Assembly (NCBI RefSeq): GCF_009769385.1
Contig: NZ_VKAB01000024.1
Location: 124,001 to 188,000 of the forward strand
Origin: Saccharothrix deserti
GTDB lineage: Bacteria > Actinomycetota > Actinomycetes > Mycobacteriales > Pseudonocardiaceae
Direction: 5' to 3'
DNA: 64,000 bases
Positions 16,443 through 24,869 of the stretch are shown in pieces (within the stretch, counting starts at the first letter, position 1; every line of letters begins with the position of its first letter). The notes under the pieces are model-generated. The model made no database searches. It had not been told where the DNA came from and worked only from the letters and a program-made list of their open reading frames with translations. The translations under genes were made by a program, and so were the position numbers.

Positions 16443-17969
16443 ATGATCGCTGGTACGGGCCGTGCCGGGCCTTTCGCCCACGGGGCCGAGCCGTGGCGGG
16501 TCCGGGTGCGGGACCGGGGTGGGGGTGGCGTGCTCGGCGCCGGGGTCCTGTTGGACCCGGAGCACGTTCTCACCTGTGCCCACGTCGCGCTCGCCGCCGA
16601 AGAGCTCGCCGTCGACATGGTCGCCCTGCCCGGCTCTCCCGCCAGTGACGCCCGCATCCTCGCCTGCGTCCCGCCGGAAGGGGACGACCGGGGTGACGTC
16701 GCGATCCTCAAGCTCAAGACCAGGCAGCCGCGCGGGGTCGGGGCGAGGCTCCGCAAGGCCGCGCTCACCTGGGACCGGCCTGTCCACACCCTCGGCTACC
16801 CGCACGGCCAAGGGCTCGACATCGGCGTCTGGGCACGCATGACGCTCGCCGCCTGGGCCGGGTCCGAGTGGCTCCAGATGAACCGCCGCTCCGACGGCGA
16901 GCAGCGGGTCCGCGCCGGGTTCAGCGGGTCGGGTGTCGCCGACGACGCCACCGGGGACGTGCTCGGCATCGTGGTCAGCGAGTACACCGACGACGACGCC
17001 GGGCTGTCGTGGATGATGCCCGTCGCCGCCATCGAGGCCCACCTGCCGCTCATCTCCGAGTGGTCGGTCGGCGACCGCGGTATCGACTCCGACCGGTTCG
17101 TCCCGCCCGCCAACAGCTCCCAGCCCGCCGAACGCGTCCGCGAGATCATGGACTGGCTCGCCCGCCGGCAGGACGGAGCGGCCGTGCTGATCATCGTCGG
17201 TGACGAGCTGACCGACCTCCGGCACGCCGTCGCGCTCTCCAGCGTCGGCGACTCCGCCGAACCAGACCTCGCCCTCGACGTCGAAGGGCTCACGGCCGAA
17301 GACGTGTCACGGCGCATCGTCGACCGCGCCGGACTCGCCATCCACGGCTCCAGCACCGAACGCGTCCAGGCAGGCACACCGCCGATGACCGTCGTCGTGG
17401 ACGGCGTCGACCAGGCCGACGAGCCGCAGGCCCTCCTCGACGACGTGTTCAGGCCGATGGTCTCCAGCGGCGCACGCCTCGTGTTCGGTTTCCGCGAGGA
17501 CGGTTCGACGGCCCTCGACACGGCACGCACCCTGGCCCGGGAGGCGGTCACCGCACGGCTCGACGGGTTCGCCGAACGCATCGCCGTGCTGCTGCGGTCC
17601 GGCCCCGACAGCGACGCCGGCCGGCTGCGCATCCGCCTCACCGCCCTGCGCCGCGCCGCCGCCGACGACTGGGCTCTCGTCGCCGAACGGCTGCCCCGGT
17701 TCGACCGCGCCATCGCCCGGGTCGAACGAGAGCGAAGCGCCGCGCGACAAGACGAGAACGACCTGTCCGACCTGCGCGGTCTCCTGGAGGCGTGGAAGGC
17801 GAGAGCGGGCGACGGCGGGCTCGTGGAGCACATCGGCATCGCCACGGCCTACCGCAAGGCGCACGCGCGGCTGGCGGCCGACCCGGTCGACGTGGCCGCC
17901 GCCCGCAAGGCCGTGCGGGAGTACCAGGACGCGGTGCGCCGGGCGTTGGCGAAAGGGGAGCACGGATGA
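16443..17969 (+). CDS. Trypsin-like serine protease with degenerate NTPase-like region
   Basis: The 508-residue protein starts without a signal peptide, so it is probably cytoplasmic. Residues 15-215 form a trypsin-like fold with an intact-looking triad: His47 in LTCAHV, Asp85 in RGDVAIL and Ser161 in GFSGSG. Residues about 225-330 contain AVLIIVGDELTD and a Walker-B-like strand MTVVVDGVDQAD, but no P-loop, so this looks like an inactivated STAND/AAA-type segment. Residues about 380-508 are helical and Arg/Ala-rich. The gene overlaps pknG by ATGA. A cytoplasmic protease coupled to a kinase, a vWA protein and a Trypco1-like protein matches the layout of predicted actinobacterial conflict systems. 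Confidence 0.8.
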   Translation: MIAGTGRAGPFAHGAEPWRVRVRDRGGGGVLGAGVLLDPEHVLTCAHVALAAEELAVDMVALPGSPASDARILACVPPEGDDRGDVAILKLKTRQPRGVGARLRKAALTWDRPVHTLGYPHGQGLDIGVWARMTLAAWAGSEWLQMNRRSDGEQRVRAGFSGSGVADDATGDVLGIVVSEYTDDDAGLSWMMPVAAIEAHLPLISEWSVGDRGIDSDRFVPPANSSQPAERVREIMDWLARRQDGAAVLIIVGDELTDLRHAVALSSVGDSAEPDLALDVEGLTAEDVSRRIVDRAGLAIHGSSTERVQAGTPPMTVVVDGVDQADEPQALLDDVFRPMVSSGARLVFGFREDGSTALDTARTLAREAVTARLDGFAERIAVLLRSGPDSDAGRLRIRLTALRRAAADDWALVAERLPRFDRAIARVERERSAARQDENDLSDLRGLLEAWKARAGDGGLVEHIGIATAYRKAHARLAADPVDVAAARKAVREYQDAVRRALAKGEHG

Positions 17970-20302
17970 CGGCCTGCACCAGGTTGGACTGCGACGGCAC
18001 CATCGACGAGACCGGCTTCTGCGACACCTGCGGACGTCCGGCCGAGGCGCCGCGCGCCGTCACGGTGAGCAGCACCAGCACCAGCACCGGCACCGGCACC
18101 GGCACCGGCACCGGCACCGGCACCGGCACCGGCACAAGTACCAGCGCCGGCAGCCGCCGGTCGCGCACCAGCGATCCGCTGTCGCTGCCCGTCTTCGACT
18201 TCCCCGACCCGACCAGCCGCATCCTCACCGACCCCCAGGTCCCGGTCCGCGTCCGGCGCTGCGGCAACCCCGACTGCCCCGACCCGACGGCCCTGCCCGC
18301 GCAGGGCGCCGGGTTCTGCCTGGCGTGCGGCACGGCGTTCTCGTTCCTGCCCAGCCTCGAACCGGGCGACCTCGTCCAAGACCAGTACCGCGTCGTCGGC
18401 TGCTTCGCGCGCGGTGGGCTGGGCTGGATCTACCTCGCCAAGGACACGCACCTGGACGACAACCCGGTCGTCCTCAAAGGACTCATCGACGTCGCCGACG
18501 AGGACCTGGCCACCGCCGAACGCCAGGCGCTGACCACGATCGACCACCCGAACATCGTCCGCATCTTCAACTTCGTCAGCCACCCCGACGCCCACACCGG
18601 CGCGCCGCGCACCTACATCGTCATGGAGTACGTGGACGGCCTGGTGCTCAACGAGGTCGCCGAGCAGTCCCGCCACGGCACGCTGCCGCTGGGCGAGCCG
18701 CTGCGCACCGAGCACGTCATCGCCGCGGGCCTCCAGGTCCTCGCCGCGTTCGACTACCTGCACGAACGCGGCCTGCTCTACTGCGACCTCAAGCCGGACA
18801 ACGTGATCGTGCGCTCCGGCAGGCACGGCGAGCGCGGCAACCGGGTCAAGCTGATCGACCTCGGCGCCGTCCGGCGGCTCGGCGACCGGTCCGGCAAGAT
18901 CGTCGGCACCCGACCCTACCAGGTGTCCGAAACCGAGATCGCGGAACGCGGCCTCACCGTCCAGTCCGACCTGCACACCGTCGGCGAGCTGCTGCGCCAC
19001 CTCTACTCGGCCACCGCGGACCGCACCGGCCAGTACGGCACCGCCGACCGGCAACGCGTCGAGGTCGGCCTGGAATCGTTCCGCCGGGTCTGCACCCGCG
19101 CCCTGGACGGCGACCCGGACCGCCGGTTCGCCTCCGCCGCCGACATGGCGGATCAGCTGCGCGGCGTGCTGCGCGAGGTCGCCTCGCTGCGCGACGAGCA
19201 GCCGCGCCCGGAGCCGTCGACCCTGTTCGTCCACACCGCCACGCTGCTGGACGCCGGCCTCGGCGCCGTGCCCCCGCTGCGGCGGTGGGTCGACGCGCTG
19301 CCCGACGACCTGGTGCTCGACCACGGCAGGCCCGCACCGGACGTGGTGGCCATCGGCCTGCCCGTGCCGCGCGCCACCGCCGACGACCCGGCGGCCGACG
19401 TCCTGGCCGCCGCCGACGCCGAGGACCCGCAACGCCTGCTCGACCGGCTGGAGGCGGAGGGCCTGCGCACCCCCGAGACGGCGTTCGTCCGGTGCCGCGC
19501 GGGACTCGCCGCGCGCGATCTCGACGCGGCGGCCGAGAGCCTGCGCCAGGCGCGCGAGCTGCTCGGCGGCGACGGTGACTGGCGGTTGCGGTGGCACGAA
19601 GGGCTCATCGCGCTGGCCGACGAGGACGTGGAGGAAGCCGAGGAGGCGTTCGACGCCGTCTACGCCGAACTGCCCGGCGAGGACGCGCCGAAGCTCGCGC
19701 TGGCCTACTGCGCCGAGCACGAGGGCCTGCGCACGAAGGACGAGGGCCTGCTCACCGAGAACGACAGCCTCCTCGTCACGGCTGAGCGCCTGCTCACCAG
19801 GGCCGAGGCCCTGTACCGCGCGGTGTGGCGGCGCGACCGGTCCGTGGTCAGCGCCGTGTTCGGTCTGGCGCGGGTCCGGCTGGCACAGGGCGACCGCGTG
19901 GGTGCGGTCGACCTGCTCGACGAGACGCCGCCGGTGTCGCGGCACTACGACGCCGCACGCATCGCGGCCGTGCGCGTGCTCAGCGGCATCCTCACCAGGC
20001 CCGGCCGGCTCGACCGCCCGAACGCCGCCGACCTCGCCGCCGCCACCGGCCGGCTGTCCCAGCTCTACCTCGACGGCGGCGCGCCCACCGGCCAGTCCCG
20101 CGTCCGCCTGGAAGCAGTGGTGCAGGAGGCCGAACTCGCCGCGTCCCTGGCCGGCGACGAGGTGCTCCAGCACCACGAGGAGGCGCTGCGGCTGCGCCTG
20201 GAGCGGTCGTACCGCGCGCTGGCCCGGCAGGCCGACACCAGGGCCGAGCGCTCCCACCTGGTCGACCTCGCGAACCGGTACCGGCCGGTGACCTTCCGAT
20301 GA
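17966..20302 (+). CDS. pknG: PknG-type Ser/Thr protein kinase
   Basis: A 778-residue soluble kinase. The N-terminus carries Cys motifs of the PknG rubredoxin-like/zinc module: Cys4, Cys9 and CDTCG (19-23), then CGNPDCPD and FCLACG (about 98-120). A Thr/Gly/Ser repeat linker lies between them (about 36-60). The kinase domain (about 140-400) has ARGGLG, Lys171 (VVLKG), non-RD YCDLKPDN (Asp274), LIDLGAV and GTRPYQ, all characteristic of PknG rather than of RD kinases. The C-terminal 370 residues are helical and TPR-like, as in PknG. The start at 17966 overlaps the protease stop; the end overlaps the vWA gene. In mycobacteria PknG is driven by GlnH/GlnX and phosphorylates GarA to control glutamate metabolism; the same pathway is likely here. 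Confidence 0.93.
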   Translation: MTACTRLDCDGTIDETGFCDTCGRPAEAPRAVTVSSTSTSTGTGTGTGTGTGTGTGTSTSAGSRRSRTSDPLSLPVFDFPDPTSRILTDPQVPVRVRRCGNPDCPDPTALPAQGAGFCLACGTAFSFLPSLEPGDLVQDQYRVVGCFARGGLGWIYLAKDTHLDDNPVVLKGLIDVADEDLATAERQALTTIDHPNIVRIFNFVSHPDAHTGAPRTYIVMEYVDGLVLNEVAEQSRHGTLPLGEPLRTEHVIAAGLQVLAAFDYLHERGLLYCDLKPDNVIVRSGRHGERGNRVKLIDLGAVRRLGDRSGKIVGTRPYQVSETEIAERGLTVQSDLHTVGELLRHLYSATADRTGQYGTADRQRVEVGLESFRRVCTRALDGDPDRRFASAADMADQLRGVLREVASLRDEQPRPEPSTLFVHTATLLDAGLGAVPPLRRWVDALPDDLVLDHGRPAPDVVAIGLPVPRATADDPAADVLAAADAEDPQRLLDRLEAEGLRTPETAFVRCRAGLAARDLDAAAESLRQARELLGGDGDWRLRWHEGLIALADEDVEEAEEAFDAVYAELPGEDAPKLALAYCAEHEGLRTKDEGLLTENDSLLVTAERLLTRAEALYRAVWRRDRSVVSAVFGLARVRLAQGDRVGAVDLLDETPPVSRHYDAARIAAVRVLSGILTRPGRLDRPNAADLAAATGRLSQLYLDGGAPTGQSRVRLEAVVQEAELAASLAGDEVLQHHEEALRLRLERSYRALARQADTRAERSHLVDLANRYRPVTFR
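18089..18136 (+). repeat. Hexanucleotide repeat in pknG linker
   Basis: Seven GGCACC units and one GGCACA unit encode a Gly-Thr run between the two Cys motifs of PknG. Unit length is six, so copy changes would keep the frame and alter only linker length. Confidence 0.9.
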
Positions 20303-21753
20303 GCCACAGGGACGAGGACATGGACAACGTGCCCGGCTTCAGCCTGGCGGTCAGCCAGAACCGCTATCTGTCCACTGAGGACGACGAGATGCACGCCGTC
20401 CTCACCGTCACCGCCGAAGGGGTGACCGCCGCCGCCGCGCCCGAGGTGGCCGAGGTGATCGCCATCGACTGCTCGGGCTCGATGACGTACCCGCCGACGA
20501 AGATCGCGGCGGCGCAACGGGCGACGAAGGCCGCGATCGACGCGTTGCGCGACGGCGCGCTGTTCGCGGTGATCGAGGGCACGCACGGCGCCCGGGTCGT
20601 CTACCCGACCGGCCCGCGCCTGGTCGCCGCGACCCCCGAGACCCGCCGTGCGGCGAAGAAGGCCGTGAGCCGGTTGCAGGCCAGCGGCGGCACGAACATG
20701 GGGGAGTGGCTGGAACTGGCCCGCGGCCTGCTCTCCGACCACCCGACGGCCGTGCGGCACGTCATCATGCTCACCGACGGCCAGAACAACCCGTCCGACC
20801 GCAAGCTCGACGCCGAACTCTCCCTGTGCTCGCGGGTGTTCACCTGCGACGCCCGCGGCATCGGCGCGGACTGGGAGAAGCGTGAGCTGCTCCGCATCGC
20901 GGCGGCGCTGCACGGCACGGCCGACGCCGTCCGGCGGCCGGCCGACCTCGTCGCCGACTTCGAGGCCATGACGAAGGCCGCCATGGACAAGATCGTCCCC
21001 GAGGCGCGGATCGTGGTGAAGACGACGACCCGCGCGGAAGTGGACTTCCTGCGCCAGACCTTCCCCACCGAGGCCGCGCTCGTCGGCGACGGACTCGACG
21101 CCCGCACCACCGCGTTCACCACCGGGTCGTGGGGCGCGGAGAGCCGCGAGTTCCACCTGCGGCTCACGGTCGACTCGTCGGACGCCGAGCTGGACAGCGA
21201 CATCCGGGTCGGCCGGGTGGACCTGGAGGTGCGCCGGGCGGGCGCGACGGAGTTCGAGAGCGCGTGCCCGCCCGTGCTCGTCCTGGCGCACTGGACCGAC
21301 GACCTGAAGCAGTCCAGCAAGATGGACCCCAAGGTCGCCCACTACACCGACCAGGCCGAGCTGGGCCAGGCGGTGCTGCGCGGGTGCGACGCCCACGACG
21401 CGAACGACCTGGTGACGGCGGCGGTCGAGTGGGGCCGCGCGGTCGCCCTCGCCACGGCTCTGGGCAACGAGAAGGTGCTGGGCCGGCTGCTGAGGCTGGT
21501 CGAGGTCGTGGGCGATCCGAGCGAGGGCGTGGTGCGGCTCAAGGACAACCTCGCGGCCGTCGACCTGCTGTCCGTGGGGATGAGCTCGGTCATGTCGAGC
21601 ATGAGCCCCGACGCGCCACCGGTGGACTACCGCTCACCCGCCGCGAAGGCCACGACGGCGGCCGCGCCCGAGATCACGTGCCCGAACTGCGGGAAGACGT
21701 GGCCCGCGACCGCACGGTTCTGCGGCGGCTGCCGCACGGCGCTGACCGCGTGA
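20299..21753 (+). CDS. vWA-domain protein with C-terminal zinc ribbon
   Basis: A 484-residue cytoplasmic protein. The von Willebrand factor A domain (about 50-230) has a complete MIDAS: DCSGS (Asp57, Ser59, Ser61), a downstream Thr in GGTNM, and Asp in MLTDGQ. A beta-rich middle region and a helical segment follow. Residues about 457-480 form a zinc ribbon, CPNC...CGGC. The ATG overlaps the pknG stop, so kinase and vWA protein are translationally coupled. vWA proteins act as metal-dependent protein-interaction platforms; here a scaffold between kinase, protease and Trypco1-like protein is plausible (inference). The stop codon is the first base triplet of a tandem repeat array. Confidence 0.85.
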   Translation: MSHRDEDMDNVPGFSLAVSQNRYLSTEDDEMHAVLTVTAEGVTAAAAPEVAEVIAIDCSGSMTYPPTKIAAAQRATKAAIDALRDGALFAVIEGTHGARVVYPTGPRLVAATPETRRAAKKAVSRLQASGGTNMGEWLELARGLLSDHPTAVRHVIMLTDGQNNPSDRKLDAELSLCSRVFTCDARGIGADWEKRELLRIAAALHGTADAVRRPADLVADFEAMTKAAMDKIVPEARIVVKTTTRAEVDFLRQTFPTEAALVGDGLDARTTAFTTGSWGAESREFHLRLTVDSSDAELDSDIRVGRVDLEVRRAGATEFESACPPVLVLAHWTDDLKQSSKMDPKVAHYTDQAELGQAVLRGCDAHDANDLVTAAVEWGRAVALATALGNEKVLGRLLRLVEVVGDPSEGVVRLKDNLAAVDLLSVGMSSVMSSMSPDAPPVDYRSPAAKATTAAAPEITCPNCGKTWPATARFCGGCRTALTA

Positions 21754-21830
21754 CGACCGAGAACACCGCGTGACGACCGAGAACACCACGTGATGACCGA
21801 GAACACCGCGCGACGACCGAGAACACCGAG
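21751..21830 (+). repeat. Four 20-bp tandem repeats between vWA and Trypco1 genes
   Basis: Unit TGACGACCGAGAACACCGCG occurs four times (21751, 21771, 21791, 21811) with one to three changes. Each unit, read with the preceding G, begins like the real downstream start (GTGACGACCGAG versus GTGACGACGGAG at 21842). The array therefore looks like multiplied copies of the start region of the next gene. Confidence 0.9.
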
Positions 21831-21841
21831 GAGAAAACCCT

Positions 21842-22213
21842 GTGACGACGGAGCACCCGTACTCGGAGCTCATCCGGTTCCCGCTGGCCGAAGGTGGCTC
21901 GGTCCTCATCGAGGTGGACGAGCGTGCCGGCATCTCCCGCGCCGGCCGGTCATCGACCAGGGTGTTGCAGGAGGCCCGTGCCACGTTCGAACAGGCGGTC
22001 GCCGGGGTCCGGGACGCCGCGGCGGCGGCCCTCGCGCAGTTCACGTCGATGACCCGCGCGCCCGACGAGGTCGAGCTGAAGTTCGGCCTCAAGATGGACG
22101 CCGAGGCGGGCGCGGTGATCGCCCGGACCGGTGTTCAGGGCCAGTTCGAGGTCAAGCTCCGGTGGCGCCGCGACGGCCTGCCGGCGGAGGAGGAGACCGT
22201 CGAGGAGCCGTGA
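21842..22213 (+). CDS. Trypsin-co-occurring domain (Trypco1/CU044_2847-like) protein
   Basis: A 123-residue protein, the usual size of this family. Recognisable features: an N-terminal beta hairpin with IRFPLAEGGSVLIEVDE, a central helix (VLQEARATFEQAVAGVRDAA), then DEVELKFGLKMDAEAGAVIA and a final strand FEVKLRWRR. Proteins of this type are encoded next to trypsin-like proteases in actinobacterial conflict systems and are thought to be protease partners or substrates. Here a protease gene opens the same operon. The GTG at 21842 follows GGAGAAAA; the four repeats upstream carry look-alike starts without such an RBS. Confidence 0.78.
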   Translation: MTTEHPYSELIRFPLAEGGSVLIEVDERAGISRAGRSSTRVLQEARATFEQAVAGVRDAAAAALAQFTSMTRAPDEVELKFGLKMDAEAGAVIARTGVQGQFEVKLRWRRDGLPAEEETVEEP

Positions 22214-22244
22214 CGGCTCAGTCGATGTGACGGCTCAGTCGATG
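22211..22244. repeat. 17-bp tandem duplication at convergent gene ends
   Basis: TGACGGCTCAGTCGATG occurs twice head to tail (22211-22227, 22228-22244). The first copy holds the stop of the Trypco1 gene and the second holds the stop of glnH on the other strand. Confidence 0.9.
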
Positions 22245-23332
22245 TAGCTGACGGGCGGCAGGTCCAGCGGCGGCCCGGGGTCGCCCAGCCCCGCCGCCCG
22301 CACCTCGTCCACGAACCACCTGTTGCGCGAGGCCACCAGGGTGCCGTCGGCGCGCATCTCGTCCAGCACGCCGTTCACGAACCGGATCAGGTCCTGGTGG
22401 TCCTTGCTCATCGCGATGCCCGCCTCCCCGCCGCCCTGGCCGCGCAGGTCGACCAGGGCGGTGCCGGGGTCCTGCAACTGGAGGCCCTGCAGGATCGGGA
22501 AGTCGGTGTAGACCGCGTCCACGAGGCCGCGTTGCAGCAGCATCAGGCACTCGCTGGAGTCCGGCACCGACACCGGCACGATCCCGGTGTTCGGCCGTGC
22601 GGCGGTCAGGTCGGCGATGCTCGTCGTGGCCGACGCGGCGCACACCTTCTGCCCGTACAGGTCCGCCAGCGAGTCGCGCCGCTCGGCGCCGGTGCGGGTC
22701 AGGAGGCCCGCGTTCGTCGTCAGGTAGGGCGAGGAGTACATCACGTCGTGGGTGAACACCCGGTTGCACGTGAGGGTCACGTCGGCGACGACCATGTCGA
22801 CCTCCGGCACCTCGGCCAGCTCCGGGGTCTTCTGCCGTTCCACGTCGTTCTTGTCCGTGTCCAGGGCCAGCAGCCGGCTGCCGGTCGGCATCGTCACCAG
22901 CCGCAGGCGCGGGTCGTCGGGTGGGAGCGGACCGCCGAACAGTTCGGCCGCGATCCGGTTGATGATGTCGATCTCGTAGCCCTCCATGCGCCCGGTCGCC
23001 TGGTTGCGGCGGCTGAGCAGGGGCGTGGTCTGGCTGACGCCGACCACCAGCAGCCCGTCCTCCCGGATCTTGTCCAACTTCGGGCCGGTGGGCGTGCCCG
23101 CGGCGTCACGCGTCAGGCCCGCCGGGTTGAGGGTGCGTCGCGGGTTGTACTGGGCCCTGCCCTCCGGTGTGCCGCACTCCGGGACCAACGTGGCCTCGAG
23201 CCCCGGGTCGGAGTAGCCGTCGGGCAGCACGAGGGGCGCGGTGCGCTCCTCCTGCGGCGCCGGAGCGGGAGCCGAGCACCCGGCCACGAGCAGGGTGAGG
23301 GCCGCGGCGACCAAGCCGGCGCGCGCCCTCAT
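22235..23332 (-). CDS. glnH: GlnH-like amino-acid-binding lipoprotein
   Basis: A 365-residue family 3 solute-binding lipoprotein, lipobox VAGC (Cys19). Binding-domain segments: DGLLVVGVSQTTPLLSRRN, GYEIDIINRIAAELFGG, PEVDMVVADVTLTCNRVFTH, MYSSPYLTTNAGLLTRTG and DAVYTDFPILQG. The ATG at 23332 overlaps the glnX stop. An open frame to 23359 lies inside glnX and is not used. No permease or ATPase gene accompanies it, which argues for a sensing rather than a transport role, as shown for mycobacterial GlnH (aspartate/glutamate signal passed through GlnX to PknG). It converges on the pknG operon, so the pathway is split over two transcripts. Confidence 0.85.
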   Translation of the reverse strand: MRARAGLVAAALTLLVAGCSAPAPAPQEERTAPLVLPDGYSDPGLEATLVPECGTPEGRAQYNPRRTLNPAGLTRDAAGTPTGPKLDKIREDGLLVVGVSQTTPLLSRRNQATGRMEGYEIDIINRIAAELFGGPLPPDDPRLRLVTMPTGSRLLALDTDKNDVERQKTPELAEVPEVDMVVADVTLTCNRVFTHDVMYSSPYLTTNAGLLTRTGAERRDSLADLYGQKVCAASATTSIADLTAARPNTGIVPVSVPDSSECLMLLQRGLVDAVYTDFPILQGLQLQDPGTALVDLRGQGGGEAGIAMSKDHQDLIRFVNGVLDEMRADGTLVASRNRWFVDEVRAAGLGDPGPPLDLPPVSYID

Positions 23333-24612
23333 CGGTAGTACTCCGCGATCCGGGGCCACAACCCGGCCACCGCCGCCACCGCAGCGCCGCCCATCAGCAG
23401 CGCGAAGACGATGTCCAGACCGTTGAGCGCGGCGCGGGCGGACGCCGTGGACTCGGCGGAACTCCTGGTGTAGCCGGAGATCGCTGCCGTGAGGTGCTCG
23501 TCGACCTGTTCGGCGTAGGACTTCTCGTCACCCACCGGCGGCGTCACGAGTGCGACGGTCTCGGGGTAGGTCAACGGCTCGTTCGGCGTCTTGATCAACG
23601 CCGTGTCGATCTCGGTCCACGACTGCAACGCCCAGGCGGCCTGGTCGACCCGGTCCCGGTCGGGGCCGGGCTCGGCGAACCTCCTGGCCTCCTCGATGAG
23701 GGCGCCGATCTTCTTCAAGTCGTTCTCCAGCGCCTTGATGTCGCCCACCGAGGGGTAGATCAGTATGCGTGCCTCGTTGCCGTCGGCGGACCGGCCGACG
23801 TTGCGCGCCTCGGCCAGGGGCGCCACCACTTGCTCCCGTTTCACGATGCTGTCCTCCGCGTTGCCCGACGAGACGAGCAGCGCGATCGGCAACCAGAGCA
23901 CGGCGATCGCCGTGAGCGCGGTCGCCGCCAGCAGGCCGATGTTGACCTTGCGCCGGGTGCGCGCGAACAGGAACCGCTGCGACCGGTAGAGGATGAAGAG
24001 CACGACGACGCCCAGCAGGTAGGTGAACCAGGCGTGCTCGGACGCGTTGCGCTGGGCCTCGGTGAGGGCTTTGATCTGCTCGTCGTGCAGTTCGTCGGCG
24101 TCCTTGAGGATGGTGTCGCGCACGAGGGACGAGGCCTGCGAGAGGTAGGACGTGCCGACGGGGTGGTTGTTGCGGCTGGCGCTCCAGCCGACCTCGACCA
24201 GTTGCACGTACTGCGGAACGAGATCCGTCAGCCTCCGCACCCGTTCGGAGGAACTGCCTCCGGCGTCCCGCGACGCGGCCTCGCGCAAGGCGTCGACGGC
24301 GTCGAAGATGTCCTCGCGGAACTTCCGCTGGAGCCCGGGTGAGCGCTGTTGGTCGACGAGGACGGCGTCGAGGGAGGTGGCGTCGGCGTCGGCGAACGTG
24401 CGGTAGATGTCGAGCGCGGCGGACGTGAGCGCGCCCCGTCGGTCGACCGCGTCGTCGAGCAGGGCCTGCCGATCCCGCAGGACGGTCATCCCGACGAGAC
24501 CGAGGACGATCGTGGACACGGCGGTGAGAGCCGCGATCAGCGCCAACCTGCCTTCGGTGCGCCGGAGATAGGCGCTGAAACGCTCACGCACCAACGCCAC
24601 CCCCTCAAACAC
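23329..24612 (-). CDS. glnX: GlnX-like four-helix membrane signal transducer
   Basis: A 427-residue membrane protein with four helices: one near 22-46, a central pair (WFTYLLGVVVLFILY and GLLAATALTAIAVLWLPIAL) and one at the C-terminus (IVFALLMGGAAVAAVAGLW). Two extracytoplasmic helical segments (about 46-185 and 255-395) resemble ligand-sensing four-helix bundles of chemoreceptor type. This topology and its coupling to a GlnH-type lipoprotein match mycobacterial GlnX, which relays binding to PknG. The cytoplasmic part is small, and no kinase or HAMP domain is fused. The gene pair glnX-glnH is coupled by ATGA. Confidence 0.82.
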   Translation of the reverse strand: MFEGVALVRERFSAYLRRTEGRLALIAALTAVSTIVLGLVGMTVLRDRQALLDDAVDRRGALTSAALDIYRTFADADATSLDAVLVDQQRSPGLQRKFREDIFDAVDALREAASRDAGGSSSERVRRLTDLVPQYVQLVEVGWSASRNNHPVGTSYLSQASSLVRDTILKDADELHDEQIKALTEAQRNASEHAWFTYLLGVVVLFILYRSQRFLFARTRRKVNIGLLAATALTAIAVLWLPIALLVSSGNAEDSIVKREQVVAPLAEARNVGRSADGNEARILIYPSVGDIKALENDLKKIGALIEEARRFAEPGPDRDRVDQAAWALQSWTEIDTALIKTPNEPLTYPETVALVTPPVGDEKSYAEQVDEHLTAAISGYTRSSAESTASARAALNGLDIVFALLMGGAAVAAVAGLWPRIAEYYR

Positions 24613-24869
24613 CTCCGCACAATTGCGGTCTGCGCCTTGGCCTTTCGGTGATCTCTATCGAGTGAATCACAGCAATTGCGCGCTGTCGTCGGAATCGATG
24701 AACCTGTGACCGCGGTTCGGTGTGCCGCACCAGCCGCCACCGGCCGCCACCGTCCGGGTCGTCCGGGTCGTCCGGGTCGGGAAACAGGATCATCATGACC
24801 TCGACCCCCCCTGCGGTCATGCACGCCGTGTTGGCTGTCGTGCCCAGTCACGTGGACGGGGAGTGTCGT
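24613..24869. promoter_or_regulatory. Divergent glnX / permease control region
   Basis: Two direct copies of CAATTGCG (24620-24627 and 24673-24680) are spaced 53 bp apart just upstream of glnX. A 9-bp unit GTCCGGGTC is repeated three times at 24752-24778. An ATG at 24795 opens an N-terminal extension of the permease frame but looks non-coding. No promoter could be fixed. Confidence 0.35.
24752..24778 (+). repeat. 9-bp tandem repeat (three copies)
   Basis: GTCCGGGTC is repeated three times without interruption in the glnX/permease intergenic region. Confidence 0.85.

Noticed and set aside
17849..20257. 802-codon open frame antisense to pknG
   Set aside because: Shadow frame from GC-biased codons; no motifs, repetitive Gly/Ala/Val/Arg composition, and the sense strand encodes a convincing kinase.
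21751..21830. CRISPR-like or minisatellite-coded peptide
   Set aside because: Units are directly adjacent without spacers, and no frame through them is open from a plausible start.
24795..24869. N-terminal extension or leader peptide of the NCS2 permease
   Set aside because: In-frame but no conserved sequence; family proteins begin near the 24870 start, which has its own RBS.
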